From contig CALAQT010000241.1 of assembly GCA_937888775.1 (NCBI GenBank), positions 1 to 51,192 on the forward strand: a stretch of 51,192 bases of DNA, given 5' to 3'. The DNA comes from an uncultured Actinomycetes bacterium (GTDB taxonomy: Bacteria > Actinomycetota > Thermoleophilia > Solirubrobacterales > Solirubrobacteraceae). Below the pieces are notes generated by a model that did no database searches, was not told the DNA's origin, and saw only the letters and a program-made list of their open reading frames with translations. Below are positions 15,129 to 23,726 of this stretch, piece by piece; the first letter of the stretch is position 1; each line of letters starts with the position of its first letter. A program made the translations under genes and the position numbers.

Positions 15129-15294
15129 CCGGGACGTGCGTGCGGTGGCCACCTGGGAGCAGTGCGTGCGTGACGCCGACGTGATCGTGGAGGCGACGCG
15201 GCTGACCAAGCCGAACCCGCTGCTGGCTGGGCAGACATTGCTGGCCAAAGCCCGCGTGCTGGGGGTAGGCATCCGCCTGCCCTACCGGACCTAA
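15109..15294 (+). pseudogene. Ornithine cyclodeaminase/mu-crystallin fragment
   Basis: About 60 residues (LDLLDRDVRAVATWEQCVRDADVIVEATRLTKPNPLL, then KARVLGVGIRLP) match the NAD-binding half of the ornithine cyclodeaminase/mu-crystallin family, where a (V/I)xxATxxxxP run follows the Rossmann strand. There is no start codon or N-terminal half, and it abuts the HAL remnant in another reading frame. The frame runs out to TAA at 15292-15294. It is a deletion remnant. Confidence 0.5.
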
Positions 15295-15331
15295 CACGCC
15301 GCGGCGCGCTGCGGTAGCGTCCGCGCGGGAT

Positions 15332-15377
15332 GACACCGGAACCGACATGGAGCTGACACCGGAGCCGATATGGAGCT
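15332..15377 (+). repeat. Tandem 23-bp duplication at the hutU start
   Basis: Copies 15332-15354 and 15355-15377 differ at two positions. Each contains ACATGGAGCT or ATATGGAGCT, so the hutU initiation region (GGAG, ATG, GAGCTGAC) is present twice. Only the second copy is in frame with the gene; the first opens an 11-codon frame that stops within hutU's start. This may be a decoy or leader peptide, or a recent duplication. Confidence 0.6.
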
Positions 15378-17004
15378 GACCTGCCGGGGCTGGCCACAGC
15401 AGGCGGCGCTGGCGATGCTGCGCAACAACCTTCATCCCGACGTGGCCGAGCGGCCCGAGGATCTGGTCGTCTACGGGGGGATCGGCAAGGCGGCACGCAA
15501 CTGGTCCAGCTACCACACGATCGAGCGCGAGCTTGCGCGCCTCGGCGATCACGAGACGCTGCTGGTGCAGTCCGGCAAGCCGGTGGCGGTGTTCGAAACC
15601 CACGACCAGGCGCCGCGCGTGCTGATCGCCAACTCCAACCTCGTGCCGCAGTGGGCCACGTGGGAGAAGTTCCGTGAGCTCGACGCCGCCGGGCTGATGA
15701 TGTACGGGCAGATGACCGCAGGGTCGTGGATCTACATCGGCAGCCAGGGGATCCTGCAGGGGACCTATGAGACGTTTGCCGCCGCCGCACGCAAGCGCTT
15801 CGGCGGCAGTCTGGAGGGACGCCTCGTGGTCACCGCCGGCCTGGGCGGGATGGGCGGCGCCCAGCCGCTGGCGATCACGATGCTGGGTGGCGCTGCGCTG
15901 TGCGTCGAGGTCGACCTGCAGCGGATCGAGCGGCGGATCGAGACCGGCTATCTGGACGAGCGCGCCGCCGACCTTGACGACGCGCTGGCGCGCCTCGATG
16001 CCGCGCGCGGCGAGCGGCGTGCGCTTTCCATCGGCCTGGCCGGCAATGCCGCCGAGGTGCTGCCGGAGCTGGTGCGCCGTGGTGTGGCAGTCGACGTCGT
16101 CACCGATCAGACAAGCGCCCACGATCCGCTCAACGGCTACGTGCCGGCGGGCATCACCGTCGAGCAGGCCGAGGTGCTGCGCCGCGACCCCAACGAATAC
16201 CTGCGCCGGGTGGGCGAGAGCGCGCTGGCGCACGTCGCCGCGATCCGGGCGCTGGCGAGCGCCGGCGCAGAGGCGTTTGACTACGGCAATGCCCTGCGGG
16301 GTCTGGCCGAGTCCTACGGCGATCGGGACGCCTTCTCCTATCCGGGCTTCGTCCCCGCCTACATCAGGCCGCTGTTCTGCGAGGGCAAGGGCCCGTTTCG
16401 CTGGGTGGCGCTGTCCGGCGATCCGGCCGACATCTACGCCACCGACCACGCGATCCTGGATCTGTTCGGAGAGCAGGAGCACGTTGCGCGCTGGATCCGG
16501 CTCGCCTCCGAGCACGTCAAGTTCCAGGGCCTGCCGGCCCGGATCTGCTGGCTGGGCTACGGCGAGCGCGACCGGGCCGGCGTGCGCTTCAACGAGATGG
16601 TGGCCAGCGGCGAGCTCAAGGGGCCGATCGTGATCGGCCGTGACCACCTGGACGCCGGCTCGGTCGCTTCGCCCGAGCGTGAGACCGAGGCGATGCGCGA
16701 CGGCTCTGACGCGGTCGCCGACTGGCCGCTGCTCAACGCGATGCTGATGACCGCGTGCGGGGCGAGCTGGGTCTCGATCCACCACGGCGGCGGGGTGGGG
16801 ATGGGCAAGTCGATCCACGCCGGCCAGGTGGTGGTCGCCGACGGCAGCTCCGCCGCCGGCGAGCGGGTGCGCCGCACGCTGACCGCCGACCCGGGATTGG
16901 GCGTCGTCCGGCACGCCGACGCCGGCTACCCTGAGGCGCTGGCCGCCGCGCGTGAGCGGTCGATCAAGATGCCGATGCTCGATCCCGAGCCCGACGTGCG
17001 TTGA
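15370..17004 (+). CDS. hutU: Urocanate hydratase
   Basis: A 544-residue urocanase with all family blocks: ELTCRGWPQ at the N-terminus, [16 protein letters not shown] at 156-166 for NAD+ binding, [13 protein letters not shown], and the C-terminal [17 protein letters not shown] and HHGGGVGMG (471-479). It converts urocanate to imidazolone propionate using NAD+ as an electrophile, in the cytoplasm. ATG 15370 has GGAG 5 nt upstream. The protein starts a few residues later than typical, losing part of a disordered leader. It overlaps hutI (TTGA) and heads the hutU-hutI-hutF operon. Its conserved motifs imply the normal imidazole substrate, in contrast to the paralogue at 35681-37339. Confidence 0.93.
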   Translation: MELTCRGWPQQAALAMLRNNLHPDVAERPEDLVVYGGIGKAARNWSSYHTIERELARLGDHETLLVQSGKPVAVFETHDQAPRVLIANSNLVPQWATWEKFRELDAAGLMMYGQMTAGSWIYIGSQGILQGTYETFAAAARKRFGGSLEGRLVVTAGLGGMGGAQPLAITMLGGAALCVEVDLQRIERRIETGYLDERAADLDDALARLDAARGERRALSIGLAGNAAEVLPELVRRGVAVDVVTDQTSAHDPLNGYVPAGITVEQAEVLRRDPNEYLRRVGESALAHVAAIRALASAGAEAFDYGNALRGLAESYGDRDAFSYPGFVPAYIRPLFCEGKGPFRWVALSGDPADIYATDHAILDLFGEQEHVARWIRLASEHVKFQGLPARICWLGYGERDRAGVRFNEMVASGELKGPIVIGRDHLDAGSVASPERETEAMRDGSDAVADWPLLNAMLMTACGASWVSIHHGGGVGMGKSIHAGQVVVADGSSAAGERVRRTLTADPGLGVVRHADAGYPEALAAARERSIKMPMLDPEPDVR

Positions 17005-18254
17005 GCACGGGCACGGTCTCATTCACGGGGGCGGCTCAGATCCTGCGCCCGCCGCGCGACGGTCTGGATCAGCTCCGCGGGGCCGATCTCGCGGGCCAGA
17101 CGCTCGCGCCTGGAGGTCTCACGGCGGTCGGCGGCGTGATCGCCGCGCTTGAGCCCGACCCGCGGGCCGGCCTTGCCGTTGATGCCCACGGCTGTGCGAT
17201 CCTGCCGGGGTTCATCGACTGCCACACCCATCTGCCGTTTGCGGGCTGGCGCGCCGGTGAGTACGAGCAGAAGGTGGGCGGCGTGCGCTACGAGGAGATC
17301 GCCCGCACCGGGGGTGGGATCGCGTCCTCGGCCCGGGCGCTTCGTGAGAGCTCCGACGAGCAGGTGCTGGTGCAATCACGCGGGCTGGCGGCCGAGATGC
17401 TGGCGGCCGGGACAACGACGTTTGAGTGCAAGTCCGGCTACGGCCTGTCCCGCGAGCAGGAACTGCGTTCGCTGCGACTCGCCCAGGCGCTGGCGGCCGA
17501 GGTTGCCCAGACCACAACCTCTACTGCGCTGTTGGCGCACTCGGTCCCCAGCGGCTACACCGCCGACACGTGGATGGACGAGGTCGAGCGGATGCTCCCG
17601 GAGGTGCTGGCGCCGGGAGGCGTGAGTGCGCTGGACATCTTCGTCGAGTCGGTCGCGTTCTCCAACGCTCACCTGGAGCGGATGGGCGCACTGGCGGCTG
17701 GGGCGGGACTGGCGCTGCGCTGCCACGTCGAGCAGTTCGGCGGCTACCGCTCGGTGCCGGTCGCCTTGGCGGCCGGAGCCCGCTCCGTCGATCATCTCGC
17801 CACGCTTCACCCCGACGATGTCGAGCCGCTGGCGCAGGCCGACTGCGCGGCGGTCCTGCTCCCGGCCGCCGAGTTCCTCGGCGCCGAGCACCGCGCGCCG
17901 GGACGGGAACTGCTGGACGCCGGGGCGATCGTGGTGCTGGGCACCGACGCCAACCCGGGCACGGCGCCGGTCGTCTCGATGCCATTGGTGATCGGCCTCG
18001 CGGTCCGGCTCTACGGGATGACCACGCGCGAGGCGCTCGCGGCGGCCACGCTCAACGCCGCCTGGACGCTGGGGATGGCTCGGACCCTGGGCTCGATCGA
18101 GGTCGGCAAGCGGGCCGACCTGGTGCTGCTCGACGCACCGGCCGAGCACGTGGCCTACCGCCTGGGCCACAACCCGGTGGAGCTCGCGTTCATCGCCGGC
18201 GAGCCGGTCTACGTCCGCGACGAGCGTGCCGCGGCGAGGATCGGCCTGCGATGA
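17001..18254 (+). CDS. hutI: Imidazolonepropionase
   Basis: This 417-residue amidohydrolase has the metal motif HTH (His75, His77 in [12 protein letters not shown]), the family run [15 protein letters not shown], and the catalytic aspartate in [10 protein letters not shown]. It opens the imidazolone ring to N-formimino-L-glutamate. Start TTG overlaps the hutU stop by 4 bp, and its own stop overlaps the hutF ATG, so the three are translationally coupled. Length and motif order are normal. Confidence 0.93.
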   Translation: MSTGTVSFTGAAQILRPPRDGLDQLRGADLAGQTLAPGGLTAVGGVIAALEPDPRAGLAVDAHGCAILPGFIDCHTHLPFAGWRAGEYEQKVGGVRYEEIARTGGGIASSARALRESSDEQVLVQSRGLAAEMLAAGTTTFECKSGYGLSREQELRSLRLAQALAAEVAQTTTSTALLAHSVPSGYTADTWMDEVERMLPEVLAPGGVSALDIFVESVAFSNAHLERMGALAAGAGLALRCHVEQFGGYRSVPVALAAGARSVDHLATLHPDDVEPLAQADCAAVLLPAAEFLGAEHRAPGRELLDAGAIVVLGTDANPGTAPVVSMPLVIGLAVRLYGMTTREALAAATLNAAWTLGMARTLGSIEVGKRADLVLLDAPAEHVAYRLGHNPVELAFIAGEPVYVRDERAAARIGLR

Positions 18255-19414
18255 GGTCCGGGCAGGATCAGCCGGCGACGAGGACCGCGACGGTGCCGGC
18301 GATGGCCAATGCCCACAGCCACGCCTTCCAGCTTGATCTGCGCGGTATCGGCGAGCGCCTGCATCCCGGCGACGACTTCTGGAGCTGGCGCCACGAGATG
18401 TACCGGCTTGCCGCCGGCCATGATCCCGACAGCATGCGTGCCGTCGGCGAGCGTGTCTACGCCCAGATGGCCGCGGCCGGCTACGGCGCCGTGGGGGAGT
18501 TCCACTACGTCCATCACCAGCCCGACGGACAGCCCTACGCGGACGCCAACGCGATGGCGATCGCGCTTGCGGACGCGGCCGTCGCCCAGGGCCTGGAGAT
18601 CACGCTGCTGCCGGCCGCCTACCACCGCGGCGGCCCCGGCCGCGAGCCCGACCCAGGGCAGCGCCGTTTCTGTGACCCCGACGTGGAGACATTCCTGGGC
18701 CGTGTCGATGCGCTGCGCGGTTGGGCTACCGGCCGCCCCGGAGTGAGCGTCGGCGTCGCCGTGCACAGCGTCCGCGCCGTGCCCGCCGACTGGATCGAGG
18801 CCGTAGCCGAGTACGCGCAGCGACACGGTCTGGTTCGTCATGTCCACGCCTCCGAGCAGCGGCGCGAACTTGAGCAATGCCAGGCCGAGCATGGCTGCTC
18901 GCCGATCGAGCTGCTGCACCGCTGCGGCTTTCTCGGCGAGCGCACCAGCGTGGTGCATGCGATCCATGTCGACGAGCATGACGTTGAGCGGCTGGCGGCC
19001 AGTGGCTCAATCGTGGTCACCTGCCCGACGACCGAGGGCAACCTCGGCGATGGCTTCTTGCCTGCGCTGCGCTACCGCGACGCCGGTGTGCGCCTGGCGA
19101 TCGGCACCGACGAGCAGATCCGGATCGATCCGTTTGAGGAGCTGCGCGAGCTAGAGACGCTGGCCCGCCGCGAGGGGCACACCCGGTTCGCGCTGCTGGC
19201 GGCGGCCGATGGGGACCTGTGGGGTCAGATCCTCGTCAACGGCCGCGCCAGTCTGGGGTGCAGCGGCCCGCCGGCCGAGATCGAGCTCGATCTTCACCAT
19301 CCCGACCTGGCCGGCGTCGCACCGGCCGACCTCCCGCTGGCGCTGGCCACGTGCGCGTCGGCGGGGGTCGTCAGCGCGGGGGTGGGCTCGGCCAGCCTGC
19401 GGAGTGCGCGATGA
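18251..19414 (+). CDS. hutF: Formimidoylglutamate deiminase, compact form
   Basis: HutF-type amidohydrolase, 387 residues. Visible are the metal ligands His22 and His24 in ANAHSHAFQ, the YGAVGEFHYVHH block, VRHVHASEQRRELEQC, and TEGNLGDGFLP followed by GTDEQIRIDPFEELRELE. It would deiminate formiminoglutamate to N-formylglutamate and ammonia. It is about 60 residues shorter than classical HutF because the small N-terminal beta domain is almost absent, and the C-terminus also differs. The usual SDSH at the last metal aspartate is TDEQ here. ATG 18251 overlaps the hutI stop. No N-formylglutamate deformylase gene was found nearby. A HutF relative with a shifted substrate is possible. Confidence 0.82.
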   Translation: MRSGQDQPATRTATVPAMANAHSHAFQLDLRGIGERLHPGDDFWSWRHEMYRLAAGHDPDSMRAVGERVYAQMAAAGYGAVGEFHYVHHQPDGQPYADANAMAIALADAAVAQGLEITLLPAAYHRGGPGREPDPGQRRFCDPDVETFLGRVDALRGWATGRPGVSVGVAVHSVRAVPADWIEAVAEYAQRHGLVRHVHASEQRRELEQCQAEHGCSPIELLHRCGFLGERTSVVHAIHVDEHDVERLAASGSIVVTCPTTEGNLGDGFLPALRYRDAGVRLAIGTDEQIRIDPFEELRELETLARREGHTRFALLAAADGDLWGQILVNGRASLGCSGPPAEIELDLHHPDLAGVAPADLPLALATCASAGVVSAGVGSASLRSAR

Positions 19415-19674
19415 CCGTCATGCTGCGGCGGCGCGCCGAGATCGACCTCAAGGCCTTCCGGCGGGTCGCCTGGGAGGGGGAGGGGGTCGCGATTGATGCG
19501 CGGGCGCGGGCCCAGATCGCACTACGCCGTGCGCAGTTGATCAACGGCGCTCCGTGCGCTCCGGCGCTGCTGGCCGAGGTGCTGCAGGCGTGCCCGCCGA
19601 TCGAGCGTCGCCGCTCGCTTGGCCCCGACCTCGCGCGCCTGTCAGCGGTGCTGAAGCCATCGATCCCGGACTGA
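19411..19674 (+). pseudogene. HAL/hutH-family gene with internal deletion
   Basis: The 87-codon frame starts with a lyase N-terminus (TVMLRRRAEIDLKAFRRVAW, then EGEGVAID). It then passes directly into what looks like a lyase C-terminus (LLAEVLQACPPIERRRSLGPDLARLSAVL, comparable to the LSDRPLHPDVEAARALL end of the protein at 12954). About 420 central residues, including the tyrosine loop and cofactor segment, are gone. The ATG overlaps the hutF stop (ATGA), so this was the fourth gene of the hutU-I-F operon. Without the core it cannot be a lyase; a short independent protein is a less likely alternative. Confidence 0.6.
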
Positions 19675-19677
19675 GAG

Positions 19678-21090
19678 ATGCCCCATCGCCACCCCTCCCT
19701 GCTCGCCGCACCCCCCGCTGCACCGGGCCGGCGGTGGCTGACCAACGCGCGCCTGTTCGACGGCACCGGCGCCGCGATTCGTCAAGCGGCCGCCGTGCTG
19801 ATTGAGGACGGGACGATCGAGCGGGTCGGCGCGGCGTCGGAACCGGCGCCCGAGGGGGCGCGGGTGATCGACCTCGGCGGCCGCACGCTGATCCCGGGGC
19901 TGATCAACGTCCACGTTCACGTGCAGGCCCGGCCGCCCGTGCCGGCCCCTGGGGCCGAGCCGATCCTGGCCGGGACCAGCGCGCACTTCCTCCAGGCCGG
20001 TCTGCGCGACATCCTGCGGATGGGCACCACGACGCTGCGCAACGTCGGCGGCCAGGCCCACCAGCCCCAGGAGGCCCGGCAGGCGATGCGCTATGGGGCC
20101 TTCCGTGGTCCGCGCCTTTTGACCTGTGGGCTGATCATCTCGGCCACCGCTCCGGGCGGGCGCTTCTACGGGGCGATGTACCGGGAGGCCGACGGGCCGC
20201 AGGAGATCCGCAAGGCCGTCCGCGAGCAGCTCCGCGCCGGGGCCGACTTCGTCAAGGTGATGAGTACCGGCGCGCGCTCCAACGAGCTCGAGGACCCCGA
20301 GCCGACGCAGCTGACCGACGCCGAGTTCGCGGCGCTGGTGGACGAGGCCCACCGGATGGGGGTCAAAGTCGCGGCCCACGCCGAGGGCCTGGCCGGGACC
20401 GCGGCGGCGATCGAGCACGGGATGGACACGATCGAGCACGGCATGTATCTCAACCAGCGTCCCGAGCTGCTGGAGGCGATGGCGGCGGGCGGGCAGGTGC
20501 TGGTGCCGACGCTCAGCGGCTACTACTGGATGGCCGGCTTGGGCACCGCGATCGATCCCGACGGCGCCGAGCTCGAGCCCGAGATGTTGCCGAGCATCGT
20601 CGCGCTGGCCCACCACAACCTGGAGCAGGGTGCGCGCAGCCTGCGGGCCGCGCGGGCCGCCGGGGTCAAGATCGCGCTCGGCTCAGATCGCGACGGCCTC
20701 ACCGGCGAGGACACCGCGCTCGAGCTGCTGCGGATGGTCCACCACGGTCTGAGCGTGTCCGAGGCGCTCGTGGCGGCCACGCAGACCGCGGCCCAGGCGC
20801 TGGGACTGGAGGACCGGATCGGCACCGTGCAGCCCGGCCGGCTCGCCGATCTGGTGGTGCTGGACGGCGACGTGTTGACCGAGCCCGAAATGCTGCTGGC
20901 GCCCGATCGAATCTGGCTGGTACTGCAGCTGGGCGAGCCCGTCGCGGGCGCCGCGCTGGAATCCCCAGCGGAACTTTGGCGTTTTGCGACCACCCCTCGG
21001 TCGGGAAACGCCAAAGTCGCGGCTGACGGACCGTCAGTCCCGGGCAGCCCGTCGGAAGGGGCGGCGCTGGAGGGTCACCAGGTTTCGTAG
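19678..21090 (+). CDS. Metal-dependent amidohydrolase (imidazolonepropionase/prolidase-like)
   Basis: The 470-residue protein has a beta-sandwich N-terminus (LTNARLFDGTGAAI), GLINVHVHVQ (HxH), a likely carboxylated lysine in DFVKVMSTGARS, AHAEG and EHGMYL metal-histidine segments, and GSDRDG with the catalytic aspartate. This resembles the cd01299-type Xaa-Pro dipeptidase/amidohydrolase group, which cleaves cyclic amides or dipeptides. It follows the lyase remnant by 3 bp, so it is part of the hut transcript. A role in N-formylglutamate or imidazolone clean-up is speculation. The last about 37 residues come from a cluster of DNA hairpins and are not family sequence. Confidence 0.78.
   Translation: MPHRHPSLLAAPPAAPGRRWLTNARLFDGTGAAIRQAAAVLIEDGTIERVGAASEPAPEGARVIDLGGRTLIPGLINVHVHVQARPPVPAPGAEPILAGTSAHFLQAGLRDILRMGTTTLRNVGGQAHQPQEARQAMRYGAFRGPRLLTCGLIISATAPGGRFYGAMYREADGPQEIRKAVREQLRAGADFVKVMSTGARSNELEDPEPTQLTDAEFAALVDEAHRMGVKVAAHAEGLAGTAAAIEHGMDTIEHGMYLNQRPELLEAMAAGGQVLVPTLSGYYWMAGLGTAIDPDGAELEPEMLPSIVALAHHNLEQGARSLRAARAAGVKIALGSDRDGLTGEDTALELLRMVHHGLSVSEALVAATQTAAQALGLEDRIGTVQPGRLADLVVLDGDVLTEPEMLLAPDRIWLVLQLGEPVAGAALESPAELWRFATTPRSGNAKVAADGPSVPGSPSEGAALEGHQVS
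20973..21037. repeat. Palindrome cluster inside the 3' end of the amidohydrolase gene
   Basis: ACTTTGGCGTTT (20973-20984) pairs perfectly with 21006-21017. Within the loop, CGACC (20987-20991) pairs with 20999-21003. A second perfect palindrome, CTGACGG-A-CCGTCAG, follows at 21023-21037. The nested layout is like the hairpins near 11.1 and 33.3 kb, suggesting a class of mobile or dispersed palindromic element that has landed at gene ends. Confidence 0.6.
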
Positions 21091-21362
21091 GAGCTGCGCT
21101 CGCGGCTGGCCAGCCGGGGGATCGCATCGCCGACCGCATGTCGCTGGAAGTGCGCTGAAGCGCCGTGGGCGGCGGACGCCTGCTCGTCGGCGTACTGCTC
21201 GTAGATCATGAACACGCGCGGGTCCTGGGGATCGCGGTGGGGCTGGTAGACGAGGTTGCCCGGCTCGGCGCGCGACGGCTCCACCAGCGCCTCGATTGCG
21301 GCGGCGACCGCGGCTTCCTCGCCCTCGTTGGCGATCCATTTCGCTACGACGACGTATGCCAT
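21075..21362 (-). CDS. Antibiotic biosynthesis monooxygenase (ABM) domain protein
   Basis: This 95-residue dimeric alpha/beta-barrel protein has the ABM pattern: VVVAKWIANEGEEAAV, ALVEPSRAEPGNLVYQPHRDPQDPRVFMIYEQYADEQA, then a helix with HFQRH. Members include quinol monooxygenases such as YgiN and small degradative oxygenases without bound cofactor. It is the last gene of the long leftward operon, starting 19 bp inside the upstream dehydrogenase gene, and overlaps the rightward amidohydrolase tail by 16 bp. The substrate is unknown. Confidence 0.75.
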   Translation of the reverse strand: MAYVVVAKWIANEGEEAAVAAAIEALVEPSRAEPGNLVYQPHRDPQDPRVFMIYEQYADEQASAAHGASAHFQRHAVGDAIPRLASRERSSYETW

Positions 21363-22252
21363 CGCAACTCGATTTCGGCCAGCTCCTCATATAGGCGGAT
21401 CGCGCTCATCTCGCCCGCCTGGTCGCCGTAGCGTGAGCGGGCGCGGACGTGGATCTGCTCCACCAGCGCCGCCAGTTCGACCGGCACGCCGACGACGCGC
21501 GCGAGGTCGACGGCCAGTCCCAGATCCTTGGTCACGAGCTTCATCGCGAAGCCCTCATCGTAATCGCCGCGGTCGAGCACCGAGCGTACGTCGTGCTCAA
21601 GGAAGTTGGAATTGGCCGGCGAGTTGACCAGCGCGGTGTGCAGCTTGTCGATGTCGACGCCGGCCTTGACCCCCACCGCCATCGCCTCGGCGGTCGCCAC
21701 CGCGTGCACGAACCAGGTCAGGTTCAGCAGCAACTTGACCGCGTAGCCGCTGCCGTGGGGACCGAGGTGGAAGATCTGCTGAGGATCGCCGATCGCCTCC
21801 AGCATCGGCAGCGCGCGGGTGAACGCGGCGCTGTCACCGCCGGCGTAGATCGCCAGCGTGCCTGACTCGGCCCTGATCGTCTGACCGGCGACCGGGGCGT
21901 CGATCATCTCCACGCCGCGAGCGCGAGCCGCCGCCTGCGCGCGGCGCCCGACCTCCAGCGAGCTGGTGCTCATCTCGATCACCAGTGCGCCTGGCGCCAG
22001 CGCTGCGATCGCCCCGCCGGATCCGGTCAGCACCTGCTCGACCTGGGGTGGCCCCGGCAGGCTGGTGACCAGCATGTCGGCCCCGGCGGCGCACTGCGCC
22101 GCCGAGCCGGCCGGTCTGGCGCCCGTCTCCCGCGCTCGCCTGAGCGCCCCGGCGTCGAGGTCGAATGCGCACACGTCAAAGCCGGCGGTGATCACGTTGC
22201 GGCACATGTGGCCGCCCATGTGACCGAGGCCGATGAAGGCGACCCGCGTCAC
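21344..22252 (-). CDS. NAD(P)-dependent beta-hydroxyacid dehydrogenase (3-hydroxyisobutyrate dehydrogenase family)
   Basis: 302 residues from GTG 22252. The Rossmann motif VAFIGLGHMG is at 4-13, followed by MSTSSLEVGRR, the DAPVAGQTIRAESGTLAIYAGG substrate loop and a catalytic-lysine helix (GSGYAVKLLLNLTWF). Such enzymes oxidise 3-hydroxy acids or reduce semialdehydes such as tartronate semialdehyde. The GTG overlaps the upstream aldehyde dehydrogenase stop (GTGA). Usual DAPVSGG is DAPVAGQ here, so specificity may differ. With an enolase-superfamily dehydratase and an aldehyde dehydrogenase in the operon, a role in sugar-acid or hydroxy-acid breakdown is likely. Confidence 0.82.
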   Translation of the reverse strand: MTRVAFIGLGHMGGHMCRNVITAGFDVCAFDLDAGALRRARETGARPAGSAAQCAAGADMLVTSLPGPPQVEQVLTGSGGAIAALAPGALVIEMSTSSLEVGRRAQAAARARGVEMIDAPVAGQTIRAESGTLAIYAGGDSAAFTRALPMLEAIGDPQQIFHLGPHGSGYAVKLLLNLTWFVHAVATAEAMAVGVKAGVDIDKLHTALVNSPANSNFLEHDVRSVLDRGDYDEGFAMKLVTKDLGLAVDLARVVGVPVELAALVEQIHVRARSRYGDQAGEMSAIRLYEELAEIELRWHTSS

Positions 22253-23726
22253 GCGAGGGAGATCCACGTCGTCTTCAGCTGCGTGTAGGCGTCGAGCGCG
22301 TGCAGCGAACGGTCGCGGCCGTGACCGGAGTCCTTCATGCCCCCGAAAGGCGTCGCCAGCGAGGCGGCGTCGAAGGTGTTGACCCACACGGTACCGGCCC
22401 GCAGCGAGCGTGCCAGGCGACCGGCGGTGGTGATGTTGGCGGTCCAGACGGCGGCCGCGAGCCCGTAGCGGGTGTCGTTGGCCAGTGCCAGCGCGTGGTC
22501 GAGGTCGTCGGCGGGCTGGATCACCAGCACCGGGCCAAACACCTCCTGCTGGACGATCGGCAGTGACGGATCCTCGGTCTGGATCAGGGTCGGCGCCATG
22601 TAGGCGCCATGTAGGCGCCGCCGGACACCGGCTCGCACCGTTCTCCGCCGGCGATGATCCGGGCCCCGTCGGCCAGGGCGCGCTCAACATGGCCGATCAC
22701 GCCGTCGAGATGCTCGTGGCTGATCAGCGCGCCGAGCACCGTGGACTGCACCAGCGGGTCGGCGGGCACGAACCGCCCGGCCTGCTCCTGCAGGCGCGCC
22801 ACGAGCTCATCGGCGATCGAGCGCGCCACGATCACGCGGGAGCCGGCGTGGCAGGTCTGCCCGGCGTTGTAGAAGATCCCCCAGCCGATTGCGCTGGCCG
22901 CGGCGTCAAGGTCCGGCGCGTCGGCGAGCACGAGCTGCGGGCTCTTGCCACCGAGCTCCAGCGACACCGACTTGCCGTTGGACTCGCCCGCGTAGCGCTG
23001 GAACCGGTGCCCGACCGCCACCGAGCCGGTGAAGGCGATCTTGTCGACATCGGGGTGGCGACCGAGCGCCTCGCCGGCCTCCTCGCCGTAGCCCGGGACG
23101 ACGTTGAGGACGCCGGGCGGGATCCCCGCCTCGCCCGCCAGCTCGGCCAGCGCCAGCGCGCTCAGCGGCGACTGCTCGGCGGGCTTGAGCACGAGCGAGT
23201 TGCCGGCGGCCAGCGCCGGCGCCAGCTTCCAGGCGCTGATGATCAGCGGATAGTTCCACGGCACCACCGCGCCGACCACGCCCAGGGGCTCGCGGCTGAT
23301 CAGCGCCAATACGTCGGGCGCGGTGGGGGCGATCTGCCCGTAGACCTTGTCGATCGCCTCTCCGTACCAGGCAAAGCAGCGGCTGGCGTTGGGGACGTCG
23401 ACCGAGCGCGCGTCGCTGATCGGGTGCCCGGTGTCAAGCGACTCGAGCAGCGCCAACTCCTCAAGGTTCGCCACGATCAAATCGGCCAGTGCCACCAGCA
23501 CGCGCCCGCGCTGAGCCGGGTCGGCGAGCGCCCAGTCGCCGCGTTCGAATGCCCGGCGGGCGGCGCGGACCGCGCGGTCGATGTCCTGCGCGTCGCCCCT
23601 CGCCACCTGGGCCAGCTCACGGCCGTCACGCGGTGAGACGGTGGCGAACGTGCGCCCGTCGGCGGCGGGTGCGAACTCGCCGTCGATGAACGCCTGCGAG
23701 CGGATCGTCAGCTCGCAGGGGTTCAC
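22249..23726 (-). pseudogene. Aldehyde dehydrogenase with an 11-bp duplication frameshift
   Basis: From GTG 23726 the frame encodes a normal ALDH: VVPWNYPLI with Asn, LELGGKSPQLV with the general-base Glu, and AGQTCHAGSR with the Cys nucleophile. Near 22600 the sequence GGCGCCTACAT is present twice in tandem, so the frame leaves at GGAYMAPTWRRP and stops. The remaining third continues in another frame from GAYMAPTLIQTEDP to the normal C-terminus at 22249 (including QQEVFGPVLVIQP and WVNTF). Removing one 11-bp copy restores a single about 490-residue ALDH. It is either a recent pseudogene, a slippage switch or a read/assembly error. It overlaps the neighbouring genes at both ends by 4 bp. Confidence 0.75.

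Noticed and set aside
17426..19414. 662-codon frame spanning hutI and hutF
   Set aside because: The part before 18251 is a low-complexity shadow of hutI; hutF homology begins at the ATGA overlap.
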